Positions 14,453-22,625 of a stretch of 29,375 nucleotides of DNA are shown here, one piece after another. Position 1 is the first letter of the stretch. Each line of letters begins with the position of its first letter. Made by a program: the position numbers and the translations under genes. Source of the stretch: Rugosimonospora acidiphila (GTDB lineage Bacteria; Actinomycetota; Actinomycetes; Mycobacteriales; Micromonosporaceae); NCBI RefSeq assembly GCF_039543385.1, contig NZ_BAABJQ010000055.1, forward strand, positions 1 through 29,375, written 5' to 3'. The notes under the pieces were generated by a model, which saw only the letters and a list, made by a program, of their open reading frames with translations, made no database searches and was not told the origin of the DNA.

Positions 14453-15346
14453 ATGGACGTTCGTTACCTCGAACTGCTTTGTGAGCTGGCGGAGCGCGGC
14501 AGCATCACGGGCGTCGCCCGAGCGACCCACCGGACGCCGTCCGCGGTGTCGCAGCATCTGCGCAGCGCAGAGCGTGCCTTCGGCGTACCGCTGGTCGAGC
14601 CGGCCGGACGCGGCGTCCGGCTCACCGACGCCGGCCGCGTCCTGGCCGACGCCGGCCGCGACGTCGCGCAGTCGGTCGCCCGGGCGCAGGCACGCTGGGA
14701 TGACTACCGCGGTCAGCCGGCCGGCCGGGTCACGGTGGCTGCCCTGCCCAGCGCGGCGGCGTTCCTGCTGCCGGGCGTGTTCCGTGACCTCGATGGCATA
14801 CCGATCCAGTTGCGGCTGACCGACCTCGACATCGCCGAGGCGCAATACGCCGCCCAGGTCGTCGACCACGACATCGTGATCGGCCACAGCCTCCAGCCCG
14901 CAGTCGCGGGCGCGGCGGCCGTGCACACCATCGAACTGGTGCGCGAGCCACTCGACATCGCGATGGCGCGCGGCCACCGACTAGCCTCACAGCCTGCGGT
15001 CACCGCCGAAGACCTTGCCGACGAAGAATGGATCGGTGTACCCACGGGGTATCCCTTCGACACCGTTCGGCTGGCGGTCGAGACGGCAGTCGGCCGGGCG
15101 CTTCGGATCGCGCAGAGGATACGGGACAACCGGCTGGTCGAGGCGTTGGTGGCCGGAGGCGATCGAGTCGCGGTGTTGCCGCGGTTCACCACTCCCATCG
15201 GGGAGGTCGTGCTCCGGCCGCTCGCCGGGATCGCGACCGGTCGGCACGTGTTCGCCATGCTGCGTCCCGACCGCGCCGAGCGGCGAGCCGTGCAGCGGGT
15301 ACTCGACGCGCTCCTTCGCGTCGGCGCCTCCTTCGCGAACCGATGA
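14453..15346 (+). CDS. LysR-family transcriptional regulator
   Basis: Regulator of 297 aa. The N-terminal winged HTH reads DVRYLELLCELAERGSITGV, then ARATHRTPSAVSQHLRSAER and PLVEPAGRGVRLTDAGRVLA. A periplasmic-binding-protein-like effector domain covers about residues 90-290 (GRVTVAALPSAAAFLLPGVF, DHDIVIGHSL, EEWIGVPTGYPFDTV). It probably senses the exporter substrate and activates the divergent EamA gene. Translation seems leaderless. The short divergent spacing (71 bp) implies one shared control region. Confidence 0.92.
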   Translation: MDVRYLELLCELAERGSITGVARATHRTPSAVSQHLRSAERAFGVPLVEPAGRGVRLTDAGRVLADAGRDVAQSVARAQARWDDYRGQPAGRVTVAALPSAAAFLLPGVFRDLDGIPIQLRLTDLDIAEAQYAAQVVDHDIVIGHSLQPAVAGAAAVHTIELVREPLDIAMARGHRLASQPAVTAEDLADEEWIGVPTGYPFDTVRLAVETAVGRALRIAQRIRDNRLVEALVAGGDRVAVLPRFTTPIGEVVLRPLAGIATGRHVFAMLRPDRAERRAVQRVLDALLRVGASFANR

Positions 15347-15364
15347 CCGCGACCTCCGCCCGGC

Positions 15365-15510
15365 TGACGCCCGCGCGAGACCGGGTGGGTCTCGCCATCG
15401 GTTCCGCCGCCCGGGGTGCGGGTGGCGATGATGGCCGCCGCGATCAGGTCGCGGTGCCCGGTGGTGTGGCAGTGGGGGCAGGTCGGGGTCCGGCCCCGGC
15501 CGGGCGCCCG
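15365..15510 (-). pseudogene. TnpB-like (IS200/IS605 OrfB) zinc-ribbon tail remnant
   Basis: On the minus strand the sequence reads TCPHCHTTGHRDLIAAAIIA, then TRTPGGGTDG. The CPxC...HRDxxAAxxIA pattern resembles the C-terminal zinc ribbon and last catalytic Asp region of TnpB-type proteins. Only about 45 residues remain, the second Cys pair is not evident, and no full-length ORF or terminal hairpins are nearby. Confidence 0.45.
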
Positions 15511-15540
15511 CGGGCTTGTCCGTTCCGACGACGAGGCGCC

Positions 15541-18324
15541 CTACACAGCCGCCTTTCGTTCGCGGAGTTCTGCGCGCACCAGCGCGGCGTCGGGATGGTC
15601 CAGTTCGTCGAGGATCTCGAGCGCCGCGTACCTGGCGTCTGCCGCCGCGCTCGGGTCGCGTGCCGCGTCGTGTGCGTCCGCGAGATGGCGCAGGGCAAGG
15701 GATTCGTGATAGCGGTCGCCCGCCTGGCGGACCAGCTCCAGCGCCGTGCGATGGCAGTCGACCGCCCGGTCGTAGTGTCCGAGCTGGTGATGGATGTTCC
15801 CTAGCGTGTCCCAGGTGCTTGCCTCGCCCCAAGTGTCGCCTACCTTCTGGATCAGAGCGAGCGCCGCCTCACCGATGCTGAGCGACTGTTGAAAGTCGCC
15901 GAGTTCCATGTGGTTCATCGCGATGTTGTTCATGGCGTTCGCGCGTCCAGAGACGTGGTCGGCGCGTTCGAACAACGTCAATGCCTGCTCATGCTGGCGC
16001 AGGGATTCGTGCGTGCGGCCCTGCCGCTGGGCGAGCATGCCGAGGGACATGTGAATCCCGGCACGGCCGGCATCGTCGCCGAGCTCGGAGAACAGGGCGA
16101 AAGCCTGGCGGTAGTGGTGCTCGGCGTCATGGTCGCGGCCCAGCTCGGCGTAGGCCCGCCCGAGGCTGCGGCGGGCGAGAGCCTGCGCGGACCGGTCCCC
16201 GAGCCGCAGCGCGGCGTCCAGGCCCGCGTGCTGGACCGAGGTCTGGTCGGGCCACAGCCTCCGGCGGTCCAGGAAGTTGCGCAGGCTCCAGGCCAGGTGC
16301 CAGACATGAGCGTCGTGACCGTCCGCCCCCGCGCGCGCCAGCACGGCGAGGAGTACCAGGTGCTCGGCCGTGAACCAGTTCATCGCCGCGTCTAGGTCGG
16401 CGATGCTCTCTGGCTCCGCCCCCTCGCGCCGCGCGCCGGTCGCACCGGCATGGCGGCCCGGGTGGAGCAGGTTGGCGGCCCGGTCCGCGGTGTCCGTGTA
16501 GTGGTCGAGCAGCCGGACCGAGGCCGCGTACCGCTGCTCCTCGGTCTCGTCCAGCCAGACGAGTTCGGCCGCGTACGCGCGGAGCAGGTCGTGGAACGAG
16601 TAGCGACCGGCGGTGCGCTGCGTGATCAGGTGCGCGCGGCGCAGTTCGGCGAGCAGCGACCGGGCGAGGCCCGCCGGGACGCCGGCCAGGCTCGCTGCGG
16701 CGGGAGCGGTGATGTCCGGGCCGGGGTGCAGGCCCAGCAGCCGGAACAGGCGCGCGCCGGGTGCGCTGAGGGTGCGGTAGGACCAGGAAAAGACCCGGCG
16801 CAGGCCGCTGCGCACGTCGTCGGCGTCGAGGCTGCCCAGTGACCCTCCCATCTCCTCGGTGAGGTACGACAGCGGGACGGACGCCTCGCTTGCGGCCCGC
16901 GCGGCGACGATGGCCAGAGCCAACGGCAGCCCCGCGCACCGGTCCACAATCTGGTTGACCGCCTCGCTCTCCGCCGCCACCCGGTTCGCGCCCACCCTTC
17001 GGGCGAGCAACTGGCGCGACTCGTCCGGCGTGAGCAGGTCGAGTGTCAGCAGGTGGGCGCCGTCGGTGGCGACGAGGCCGGACAGCTGATCCCGGCTGGT
17101 CACCACGGCCACGCAGCCTGGCGTACCGGGCAGCAACGCGTGTACCTGCTCGGCGTCGCGGGCGTTGTCGAGCAGCACCAGCACGCGCTTGCCGGCCATC
17201 AGGCTCCGGTACAGGGCGGCCTGTGCCTGGATGCCGGGCGGCACCTGCGACGGCTGCACCCCGAACGCGTCGAGGAAGTCCCGCAGTGCCTCCGCCCGGC
17301 TCGTGGGCGACCCGGACGGGTCGAAACCCCGCAGATTGACGTACAGCTGCCCGTCCGGAAAGCGGTCGCGGATCCGCTGTGCCCAGTGCACCGCGAGGGT
17401 GGTCTTGCCGACGCCGGCGGTGCCCGAAATCGCCACAACGATCACGGCGGTGGTCGAGCCCGGGTCGCCGGACAGCAGCGAGTCGAGCTCGGCGAGCTGA
17501 CCGGCCCGGCCGGTGAACGGAACGATGTCGCCGGGTAGCTGCGCGGGCGAGGTCTGGCCGAGGCCAGTTCGGGCGGGATGAGCCCGGTCGCCATCGTCGG
17601 AGAGGATGGCGCGCTGGAGCCCCTGAAGTTCGGGCCCGGGCTCCAGGCCCAACTCCTCGACCAGCAACCGCCGGGCCTCCCGGAAGCTCGCGAGCGCCTC
17701 GCCTCGCCTGCCGCCGCGGTACAGCGCGAGCATCAACAGCCGCTGGGACCGTTCGCGCAGCGGATGCTCGGCGACCTGGTATTTGAGCGGCTCCGTCACC
17801 TCGTCGTGCTCTCCCAGCTCCAGCCGGGCCTCCAACCAGTCCTCGCGCGCCTGCAGGTGCAGCTCGTCAAGGTCCGGGCACAGCCTGGCGCGCAGCCGCT
17901 CGTCGGCCACGTCGGCCAGCGCAGGGCCGCGCCACAGCTTCAGCGCCGCCGACAGCAGGTCCGCCCGCGTGCGCAGGGAGGTCGTCGCGCGGGCCTCGGT
18001 GACGCGGGCGCGGAATCGGTGCAGGTCGACGGTGTCGGCGCCGGTGGCGAGCAGGTACCCGCCGCCCCTGGTCACGACCTGCGGCCCGGCCGGCTCCGCC
18101 GACCGCAGGGCGGCCCGCAGGTGCGAGACCATGGCCTGGACCGCGGCGCGCGCCTGGAGCGGCGGCTGTTCCTCCCATAGCAGGTCGGCGAGTCGCTGGG
18201 CGGGCACGAGACGGCCTGGTTCGAGGGCCAGTATGGCCAGGACGCATCGTTCCTGCCGCCGTCCCAGCGGTACGAGCCTTCCGTCATGGACAGCCTCGAC
18301 CGGGCCCAGCAGTCGAAACTCCAT
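15541..18324 (-). CDS. AfsR-like SARP regulator (OmpR-type HTH, BTAD, NB-ARC, TPR)
   Basis: Large 927-aa regulator of the AfsR type. Residues 1-95 form an OmpR-like DNA-binding domain (MEFRLLGPVEAVHDGRLVPL, TRGGGYLLA). About 100-245 is the bacterial transcriptional activation domain (HLQAREDWLEARLELGEHDE, GRRGEALASFREARRLL, EELGLEPGPELQGLQRAIL). The NB-ARC ATPase follows, with P-loop ISGTAGVGKTTLAVHWAQ, VLVLLDNARDAEQV and GLPLALAIVAAR. The C-terminal third is TPR repeats (RRSLGRAYAELGRDHDAEHH and similar). Such proteins activate secondary-metabolism or developmental genes, often downstream of Ser/Thr kinases. No biosynthetic cluster is adjacent, so the role may be pleiotropic. TAAAAT 6 nt before the ATG suggests a leaderless message. 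An 11-bp-period direct repeat upstream is a candidate self-binding site. Confidence 0.93.
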   Translation of the reverse strand: MEFRLLGPVEAVHDGRLVPLGRRQERCVLAILALEPGRLVPAQRLADLLWEEQPPLQARAAVQAMVSHLRAALRSAEPAGPQVVTRGGGYLLATGADTVDLHRFRARVTEARATTSLRTRADLLSAALKLWRGPALADVADERLRARLCPDLDELHLQAREDWLEARLELGEHDEVTEPLKYQVAEHPLRERSQRLLMLALYRGGRRGEALASFREARRLLVEELGLEPGPELQGLQRAILSDDGDRAHPARTGLGQTSPAQLPGDIVPFTGRAGQLAELDSLLSGDPGSTTAVIVVAISGTAGVGKTTLAVHWAQRIRDRFPDGQLYVNLRGFDPSGSPTSRAEALRDFLDAFGVQPSQVPPGIQAQAALYRSLMAGKRVLVLLDNARDAEQVHALLPGTPGCVAVVTSRDQLSGLVATDGAHLLTLDLLTPDESRQLLARRVGANRVAAESEAVNQIVDRCAGLPLALAIVAARAASEASVPLSYLTEEMGGSLGSLDADDVRSGLRRVFSWSYRTLSAPGARLFRLLGLHPGPDITAPAAASLAGVPAGLARSLLAELRRAHLITQRTAGRYSFHDLLRAYAAELVWLDETEEQRYAASVRLLDHYTDTADRAANLLHPGRHAGATGARREGAEPESIADLDAAMNWFTAEHLVLLAVLARAGADGHDAHVWHLAWSLRNFLDRRRLWPDQTSVQHAGLDAALRLGDRSAQALARRSLGRAYAELGRDHDAEHHYRQAFALFSELGDDAGRAGIHMSLGMLAQRQGRTHESLRQHEQALTLFERADHVSGRANAMNNIAMNHMELGDFQQSLSIGEAALALIQKVGDTWGEASTWDTLGNIHHQLGHYDRAVDCHRTALELVRQAGDRYHESLALRHLADAHDAARDPSAAADARYAALEILDELDHPDAALVRAELRERKAAV

Positions 18325-18330
18325 CGACGC

Positions 18331-18336
18331 ATTTTA
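18331..18336 (-). promoter_or_regulatory. -10 hexamer of the SARP gene, leaderless spacing
   Basis: On the minus strand TAAAAT lies 6 nt before the ATG at 18324 and there is no ribosome site, consistent with a leaderless transcript. Confidence 0.4.
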
Positions 18337-18387
18337 GCGGGCGATGCGACCGGTAGCCCCATCCCGGCCTCGACCAGCGGCCACCAA

Positions 18388-18406
18388 TTGCCAAGGATTT
18401 GCCAAG
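18388..18406 (-). promoter_or_regulatory. SARP-type direct repeat (11-bp period)
   Basis: On the minus strand CTTGGCAA occurs twice (18406-18399 and 18395-18388) with a 3-nt gap, giving an 11-bp period. SARP proteins bind heptameric direct repeats spaced by one helical turn. The site is about 65 nt upstream of the SARP start, suggesting autoregulation or control of the divergent small ORF. Confidence 0.55.
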
Positions 18407-18591
18407 CGGGTTCGGCGACGCTTCCGGTAACGCAAGCGACCTGGGCGGATGAGGGGCTCACCGAGTGCCGGGGCGCGACCGCAAACGGGGGTCGGCGGAA
18501 TCTCGCCGTCGGTTCGCGGCGTATCCCGGCGCCGGTGAGCGATCCGTTGGCAGTTTGTCTCACCGACCGTCCTTCTGATCGGAGCCGCGCA

Positions 18592-18675
18592 ATGAAAGTG
18601 AAGCGTTCAATCCTCGCCGTCGCCGCGGCCGTGGCTGGGGTGCTGATGACCGACTCGGCGGACACCGACGGCTGA
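18592..18675 (+). CDS. Tiny signal-peptide-like ORF divergent from the SARP gene
   Basis: A 27-codon frame, MKVKRSILAVAAAVAGVLMT followed by DSADTDG. It has a basic start (KVKR), a hydrophobic core of about 14 residues and an acidic tail, like a signal peptide or a small membrane-associated peptide. GGAG lies 8 nt upstream of the ATG (18581-18584), and a stable hairpin starts 39 nt after the stop, so it looks like a complete small transcription unit. It is not homologous to anything I recognise. AfsR proteins are known to activate a small neighbouring gene (afsS), but this peptide does not resemble AfsS. It could also be the remaining 5' end of a deleted secreted-protein gene. Confidence 0.45.
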   Translation: MKVKRSILAVAAAVAGVLMTDSADTDG

Positions 18676-18713
18676 CCTCATTCGCAGAACCGATCAACGC
18701 GACAACTGAAAGC

Positions 18714-18747
18714 GAACGGTCCGTCGGGGATACCCGGCGGGCCGTTC
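18714..18747 (+). terminator. Hairpin after the tiny ORF
   Basis: GAACGGTCCG (18714-18723) pairs with CGGGCCGTTC (18738-18747), ten pairs with one G-U. An inner GGG/CCC stem extends it. No T-tract. It probably terminates the unit that starts near 18592. Confidence 0.55.
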
Positions 18748-18804
18748 GTGACTCGGCCGGGGCACGAGCGCGAGTGTCGCTCGCTCATCTGGATAAGGTC
18801 GGTC

Positions 18805-18825
18805 GAGACAGCTACAGCCTGTCTC
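18805..18825. repeat. Inverted repeat, possible insertion-sequence end
   Basis: GAGACAG (18805-18811) and CTGTCTC (18819-18825) are perfect complements around 7 nt. The CTGTCTCAAAGTTCTTGATG that follows resembles the outer end of some insertion sequences. The homology of the neighbouring UPF0014 remnant breaks about 60 nt away, consistent with an old insertion. Confidence 0.35.
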
Positions 18826-18884
18826 AAAGTTCTTGATGGGACCTTGATTCATCGCCCTTCTCGGGCCCGCGGCGGCTTCCGTTG

Positions 18885-19035
18885 GTCAGGCCGGCGGAGC
18901 GCAGGACCGCGACGATCAGGACGCAGACCACCCCGAGCTGTATCGCGGCGCGTGGTGACGCGGTGACCGCTTGCCGGCCCACGCCGAGGCCCAGGCCGGC
19001 GACCAGCGCGGTGGTGAGGGTCAGCGTAGAGCCAC
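18885..19035 (-). pseudogene. N-terminal remnant of a UPF0014/FetB-type ABC permease
   Basis: On the minus strand the frame reads LTLTTALVAGLGLGVGRQAV, then TASPRAAIQLGVVCVLIVAV and LRSAGLT. This matches the first helices of the UPF0014 family (FetB, an iron-efflux-type permease) with its GR-x-V-x-ALRA-x-QL motif. Similarity ends abruptly after LRSAGLT, close to the putative IS end, and the remaining ~190 residues are missing. The start region is in a shifted frame. Its position next to the EfeUOB genes may reflect a former iron-homeostasis cluster. Confidence 0.6.
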
Positions 19036-19101
19036 GCCGGGCAGGCGGCCATCGACATAAGCACGCCCTTACCGAGTTGACGCCCGAGTCCTGGGGGCCG
19101 A

Positions 19102-19136
19102 ACCACGCGCCGGTCGATGAGCGGTCACGGCGTGGT
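19102..19136 (-). terminator. Possible terminator after efeB
   Basis: ACCACGC (19102-19108) is complementary to GCGTGGT (19130-19136) with a 21-nt loop. It begins 19 nt downstream of the efeB stop. Loop size makes it a weak candidate. Confidence 0.3.
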
Positions 19137-19154
19137 CGCAATGGCGCGGGCTGG

Positions 19155-20390
19155 CTATGTGAGCAGGCGGTGTGCGTACCAGTCGTTCGGGTTGGTGACG
19201 CCGGGCAGAGTGTAGAAGTAGCCGCCGCCGAAGGGTTGGACGTAGTCGACGAGGGGTTCGCCGGCGAGGCGATCCTGGACGGTTTCGAATTGGCGGTGGA
19301 TGTCTTGTTGGTAGGCGATGAAGATGTGGCCGGCTTGCAGGTTGCCGTTGGGGTCGACGCCGAGGTCGTAGTTGTAGGAGCGACGGATCAGCCGCTGGTT
19401 GGCGGTCGAGGCGGTGCGGGGGTTGGCGAGGCGGATGTGGGCGTCGAGCGGGATCACGGCGCCGCTTGGATCGTTGCCGTAGTGGGGGGTATCGAATTCG
19501 GTGTTGCCGTCCAGCGGGGCGCCGGTGTCGCGACGGCGCCCAAACATTCGCTCTTGTTCGTTGATGGAGACGCGGTCCCAGAACTCGACCAGCATCCGGA
19601 TCAGCCGGATGACTTGGTAGGAGCCGCCGTGTGCCCAGGCGGGTTCGGCCGGGTCGGCGACCCAGACCAGGTTCTGGGCCTGGCTGCCGGTGGGGTTGGC
19701 GGTTCCGTCTTTGAACCCGAGCAGGTTGCGGCTCGTGCCGGATGGTCGAGGTGGGGAATTGTAGCCCTCGATCTTCCAGCGAAGCTGCATGACGCCGCGG
19801 GTGTGCTTGGCGATGTCCCGGATCGCGTGGTGGATGGTGTCGGGGTGGTTGGCGCACAGTTGCAGCGACAGGTCGCCATGCAGCCACGCCGGGTCCGGGG
19901 AGTCGTCCGGGAACGCCTTCATGGGTGCCAGTCGCTGAGGTTTCTGGGCGGCGAGGCCGAACCGGTCGTCGAAGAGGCTGGAGCCGACCGAGACGGTGAC
20001 GGTCAGACCGTCGGCCGGCAGATCCGGGCCGAGGACGTCGCTGTCCGAGGGCGGCTGCGAGACCCCCAGGTTCGCTGGGGTGCCACCGGTGGTCAGGAAC
20101 CGGGTCCGCGCGGTCAGCGTCTTCATCAGGTCGGCCAGGGCGGCCTTGCCGGTGCCATCGACAACGTCGTAGGCGGCGACGCTGACATAGTTCTGCTTGT
20201 CGGCAGGCGCCGGGGTCAGGATCCCTGCCTGGTTGGGGCCATGGAACGGGTAGCTGTCGGCGGCGGTGGGTGTCCCCGTGGCCGGTCGAGCGTCGGCGTG
20301 GGCGCCGCCGAGCAGCGTCCCGCCGGCCAGGGCGGTCCCGGCCGCTCCGGTGGCAGCGCCTTTGAGGAAGTTACGGCGGCTGACACTCAT
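19155..20390 (-). CDS. efeB: Dye-decolorizing peroxidase EfeB (Tat-exported)
   Basis: DyP-type haem peroxidase of 411 aa, the EfeB component of the EfeUOB iron uptake system; it oxidises Fe(II) or acts on haem outside the membrane. MSVSRRNFLKGAATGAAGTA is a classic Tat signal. The DyP motif GFKDGTANP lies at 225-233 with the catalytic Asp at 228. H318 in DAHIRLANP is the expected proximal haem ligand, and R336 in IRRSYNYD the distal Arg, with the family spacing of 18 residues. I chose the ATG at 20390 because GGAG is 8 nt upstream and the Tat motif follows immediately; 20420 is an alternative adding ten residues. The gene follows efeUO by 73 nt on the same strand, so it is probably co-transcribed from the iron-box promoter. 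Confidence 0.93.
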   Translation of the reverse strand: MSVSRRNFLKGAATGAAGTALAGGTLLGGAHADARPATGTPTAADSYPFHGPNQAGILTPAPADKQNYVSVAAYDVVDGTGKAALADLMKTLTARTRFLTTGGTPANLGVSQPPSDSDVLGPDLPADGLTVTVSVGSSLFDDRFGLAAQKPQRLAPMKAFPDDSPDPAWLHGDLSLQLCANHPDTIHHAIRDIAKHTRGVMQLRWKIEGYNSPPRPSGTSRNLLGFKDGTANPTGSQAQNLVWVADPAEPAWAHGGSYQVIRLIRMLVEFWDRVSINEQERMFGRRRDTGAPLDGNTEFDTPHYGNDPSGAVIPLDAHIRLANPRTASTANQRLIRRSYNYDLGVDPNGNLQAGHIFIAYQQDIHRQFETVQDRLAGEPLVDYVQPFGGGYFYTLPGVTNPNDWYAHRLLT

Positions 20391-20463
20391 CGCCGTTGCT
20401 CCGATCTGATCGTCATTCATCGTCCTGCCCGATCACGGGCCGGACGCTGGGCTGGTGCCGCGG

Positions 20464-22596
20464 CTATTGCGTGGGTGGGATTTCCAACAGCGTGGGCTCG
20501 GCCGACAGCGACTCGAGCACGGTGCCGAGGGCGGCGTTGACGCGTTGCCTCGCGGCCAGTGGCACCGCACTGACCGGCTGCCACTGCCCGGCCGATTGGG
20601 TCGCCAGCAGCGCAGCCTGCAGCGTGTCCAGCTGGGCGTTGATGGTCGGGACGAGGCGGGGCATGCGGGCGTTGAGAAGTCCCGATACCTCGCCGAGCAC
20701 GGTGCGGGTGACCTGGCTGTCGGCGTAGGTCGCCGGGTAGGCCATCCCGGAGCCCTGGTCGTCGATGCCGGACAGGTGATCGCGCAGGGCGTCTTCGAGG
20801 ATCTCGTGTACCCGCAGGGGCAGGTTGGTCGGATCCCCGGCCTCGTCGGTGCTGCTCAACTTGGCCCGCACCGTGGCGACGTCGTTGGCGAGTCGGTCGA
20901 CCGCGGGCAGCAGCGACGCGGCGCTCTGGGCGTGGTAAAGGCCGTACTCGACCCGATGCAGCCCGATGAATCCGGGATCGTTGACGCCAGCGGGGAGCCC
21001 GTCCGCCAGGCCGTCCACGGCCTGCCCCGCATCGCCGAAGCTGTTGTAGGACGCGCCGACTCGTTCCCAGTCCATCTGCGCGGCAAGCCAGCCGATCTTC
21101 GCCTTGGCCCAATCGTCAGACGCGACGGCGGCGCGCAGGGTAGCGACGTCGCCGGCCAGTCGCGCCAGTATTCCGGAGGCGTAGGTCTGGTAGGCGTTGT
21201 TGGGGCCGGTCAGCTCGGCCACGGTGACTCGCTTCACCGCCATCGTGGCCGACTGCCCTTGCCCGGAGACCTGGACTGGCGCCCCGTGCAGGCTCACCCC
21301 GCCCATCAGGCAGGCGAAACTGTACTGGCCCGGTCCCAGGCTGGCGCTCATCGTGGCCGTAGTTCGTGGGCCGAGCGTCTCCACCTCGGCCACGATCGCT
21401 CCGGAGGAGTCGAGCAGGGTGATCTCTCCGGACTTGGACGAATTGTTGGTCACCGTGAAGGTCTGCGTTCCGGTATGCCCGACGGCCCATCCCTGCCCGC
21501 AACCAGTACCGGTCACGTTGACCGCTGTGATCGCCGCCGTACTCGGCGAGGGCAACAGTGCGATCACCAATCCGGCCACCAACGCCGGTACGATCACCAG
21601 CACGCCCGCGATCGGCCACGCCCGGCTGGCGACCAGCCGCTCCCATCGCCTGGCTTTCCCCCTACCCGCCGCGCTGGTGCTCGCACCGGCAGCGGAAGCG
21701 GCTGGTTGCGCCGGGGGCGCTGCGGAAGCCGCTGCGCGGCCGGCGGCCACGAACGCGGGGATGACCACGGCCAGGTAGGCGATCCAGGCCACCGACTGCA
21801 GTACCGTCATCTTCGACGTCAGTTGGGTGACGCCGGTGATGATCGACATCCACCACGAGTTCGGGTCCACATGCGCGGTCGCGTCGAACGCGATCCAGCG
21901 CTGCCCGGGCAGCCAGCCGGCCTCCTGCAAGTCGCGCAGCCCGTAGGCCAGGACTCCCGCCGCGATCACGATCAGCGCGATCGCGGTCCGATTGAAGAAC
22001 TTGCCCAGGTTCAGGCGCACCGCCCGCTGGTACAGCAGCCAGCACACCACCACCGCGGCGGCAAGACCGATCGCGGTCCCCACCAACGGCGCCACCGTCG
22101 AGGTGGAGGCCTTGGCCGCGGTCCAGATGAACAGCGTGGTCTCCAGCCCCTCCCGGCTGACCGCCAAGAACGCGGTGATCGTCAACGCCCCCGCCCCCAG
22201 TGACACCGCCCGTGCTACATCCCCCCGTAGGTGCGAAGACAGGGTGCGGGCGGTGCGGCGCATCCAGAACACCATGCCCGTCACCAGCCCGACCGCCAGC
22301 ACGCTCAACACCCCGCCGACCGCCTGCTGAGCCCGCGACGACAACGCATCCGTCGAATACGTCAGCACCGCCGCGAAACTGCCGGCCAGCATGACCGCGC
22401 CCAGCACCCCGAGCCACACCGGTGTCGACGACACCGGCCGCTTCGGCTCGCCGCCCTCGCCGACATCGGCGTCGGTCGCGCCGGCGCTCAGCTTGCCGAC
22501 GGCCGCGAGCAGGATGCTCACCACCAGGCCTGCTTCCAAGCCCTCCCGCAACCCGATCAGCAGATTCGGTACCGCATCAGCCCACTGCACGCTCAT
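20464..22596 (-). CDS. efeU: EfeU-EfeO fusion: iron permease joined to cupredoxin/M75 domain
   Basis: A 710-aa protein that combines two subunits normally made separately. Residues 1-285 are an FTR1/EfeU-type iron permease with two REGLE iron-binding motifs (17-21 and 148-152) and about seven helices. A 40-residue Ala/Pro/Ser linker and an extra helix (about 329-348) lead to an external part: a cupredoxin-like domain (about 360-455, CGQGWAVGHTGTQTFTVTNN) and an imelysin/M75 domain (about 465-700) with HRVE (547-550), the family HxxE metal motif. Transport would use oxidation of Fe(II) with EfeB. The ATG at 22596 is preferred over 22626 because a 19-bp iron box directly precedes it. A BlaI-like palindrome lies further upstream. 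No frameshift is needed to read through the junction. Confidence 0.92.
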   Translation of the reverse strand: MSVQWADAVPNLLIGLREGLEAGLVVSILLAAVGKLSAGATDADVGEGGEPKRPVSSTPVWLGVLGAVMLAGSFAAVLTYSTDALSSRAQQAVGGVLSVLAVGLVTGMVFWMRRTARTLSSHLRGDVARAVSLGAGALTITAFLAVSREGLETTLFIWTAAKASTSTVAPLVGTAIGLAAAVVVCWLLYQRAVRLNLGKFFNRTAIALIVIAAGVLAYGLRDLQEAGWLPGQRWIAFDATAHVDPNSWWMSIITGVTQLTSKMTVLQSVAWIAYLAVVIPAFVAAGRAAASAAPPAQPAASAAGASTSAAGRGKARRWERLVASRAWPIAGVLVIVPALVAGLVIALLPSPSTAAITAVNVTGTGCGQGWAVGHTGTQTFTVTNNSSKSGEITLLDSSGAIVAEVETLGPRTTATMSASLGPGQYSFACLMGGVSLHGAPVQVSGQGQSATMAVKRVTVAELTGPNNAYQTYASGILARLAGDVATLRAAVASDDWAKAKIGWLAAQMDWERVGASYNSFGDAGQAVDGLADGLPAGVNDPGFIGLHRVEYGLYHAQSAASLLPAVDRLANDVATVRAKLSSTDEAGDPTNLPLRVHEILEDALRDHLSGIDDQGSGMAYPATYADSQVTRTVLGEVSGLLNARMPRLVPTINAQLDTLQAALLATQSAGQWQPVSAVPLAARQRVNAALGTVLESLSAEPTLLEIPPTQ

Positions 22597-22615
22597 TAAG
22601 GTAAGGCATGCCTTA
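22597..22615 (-). promoter_or_regulatory. DtxR/IdeR-type iron box before efeUO
   Basis: TAAGGTAAGGCATGCCTTA contains most of the perfect 16-bp palindrome GTAAGGCATGCCTTAC (22601-22616) and matches 13 of 19 positions of the IdeR consensus TTAGGTTAGGCTAACCTAA. It abuts the efeUO start codon, so iron-loaded IdeR/DmdR would block transcription of the uptake operon. Confidence 0.75.
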
Positions 22616-22625
22616 CTCGATGGCA

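Noticed and set aside
15365..15510. Active RNA-guided TnpB system
   Set aside because: Only a short zinc-ribbon-like tail remains; no catalytic core, no element ends and no guide-RNA region can be seen.
18882..20540. Plus-strand 552-codon frame opposite efeB
   Set aside because: The minus strand encodes a DyP peroxidase with all catalytic residues; this frame is low-complexity Gly/Val/Asp and has no ribosome site.
20455..22203. Plus-strand 582-codon frame opposite efeUO
   Set aside because: Antisense shadow of the EfeU-EfeO gene with no motif.
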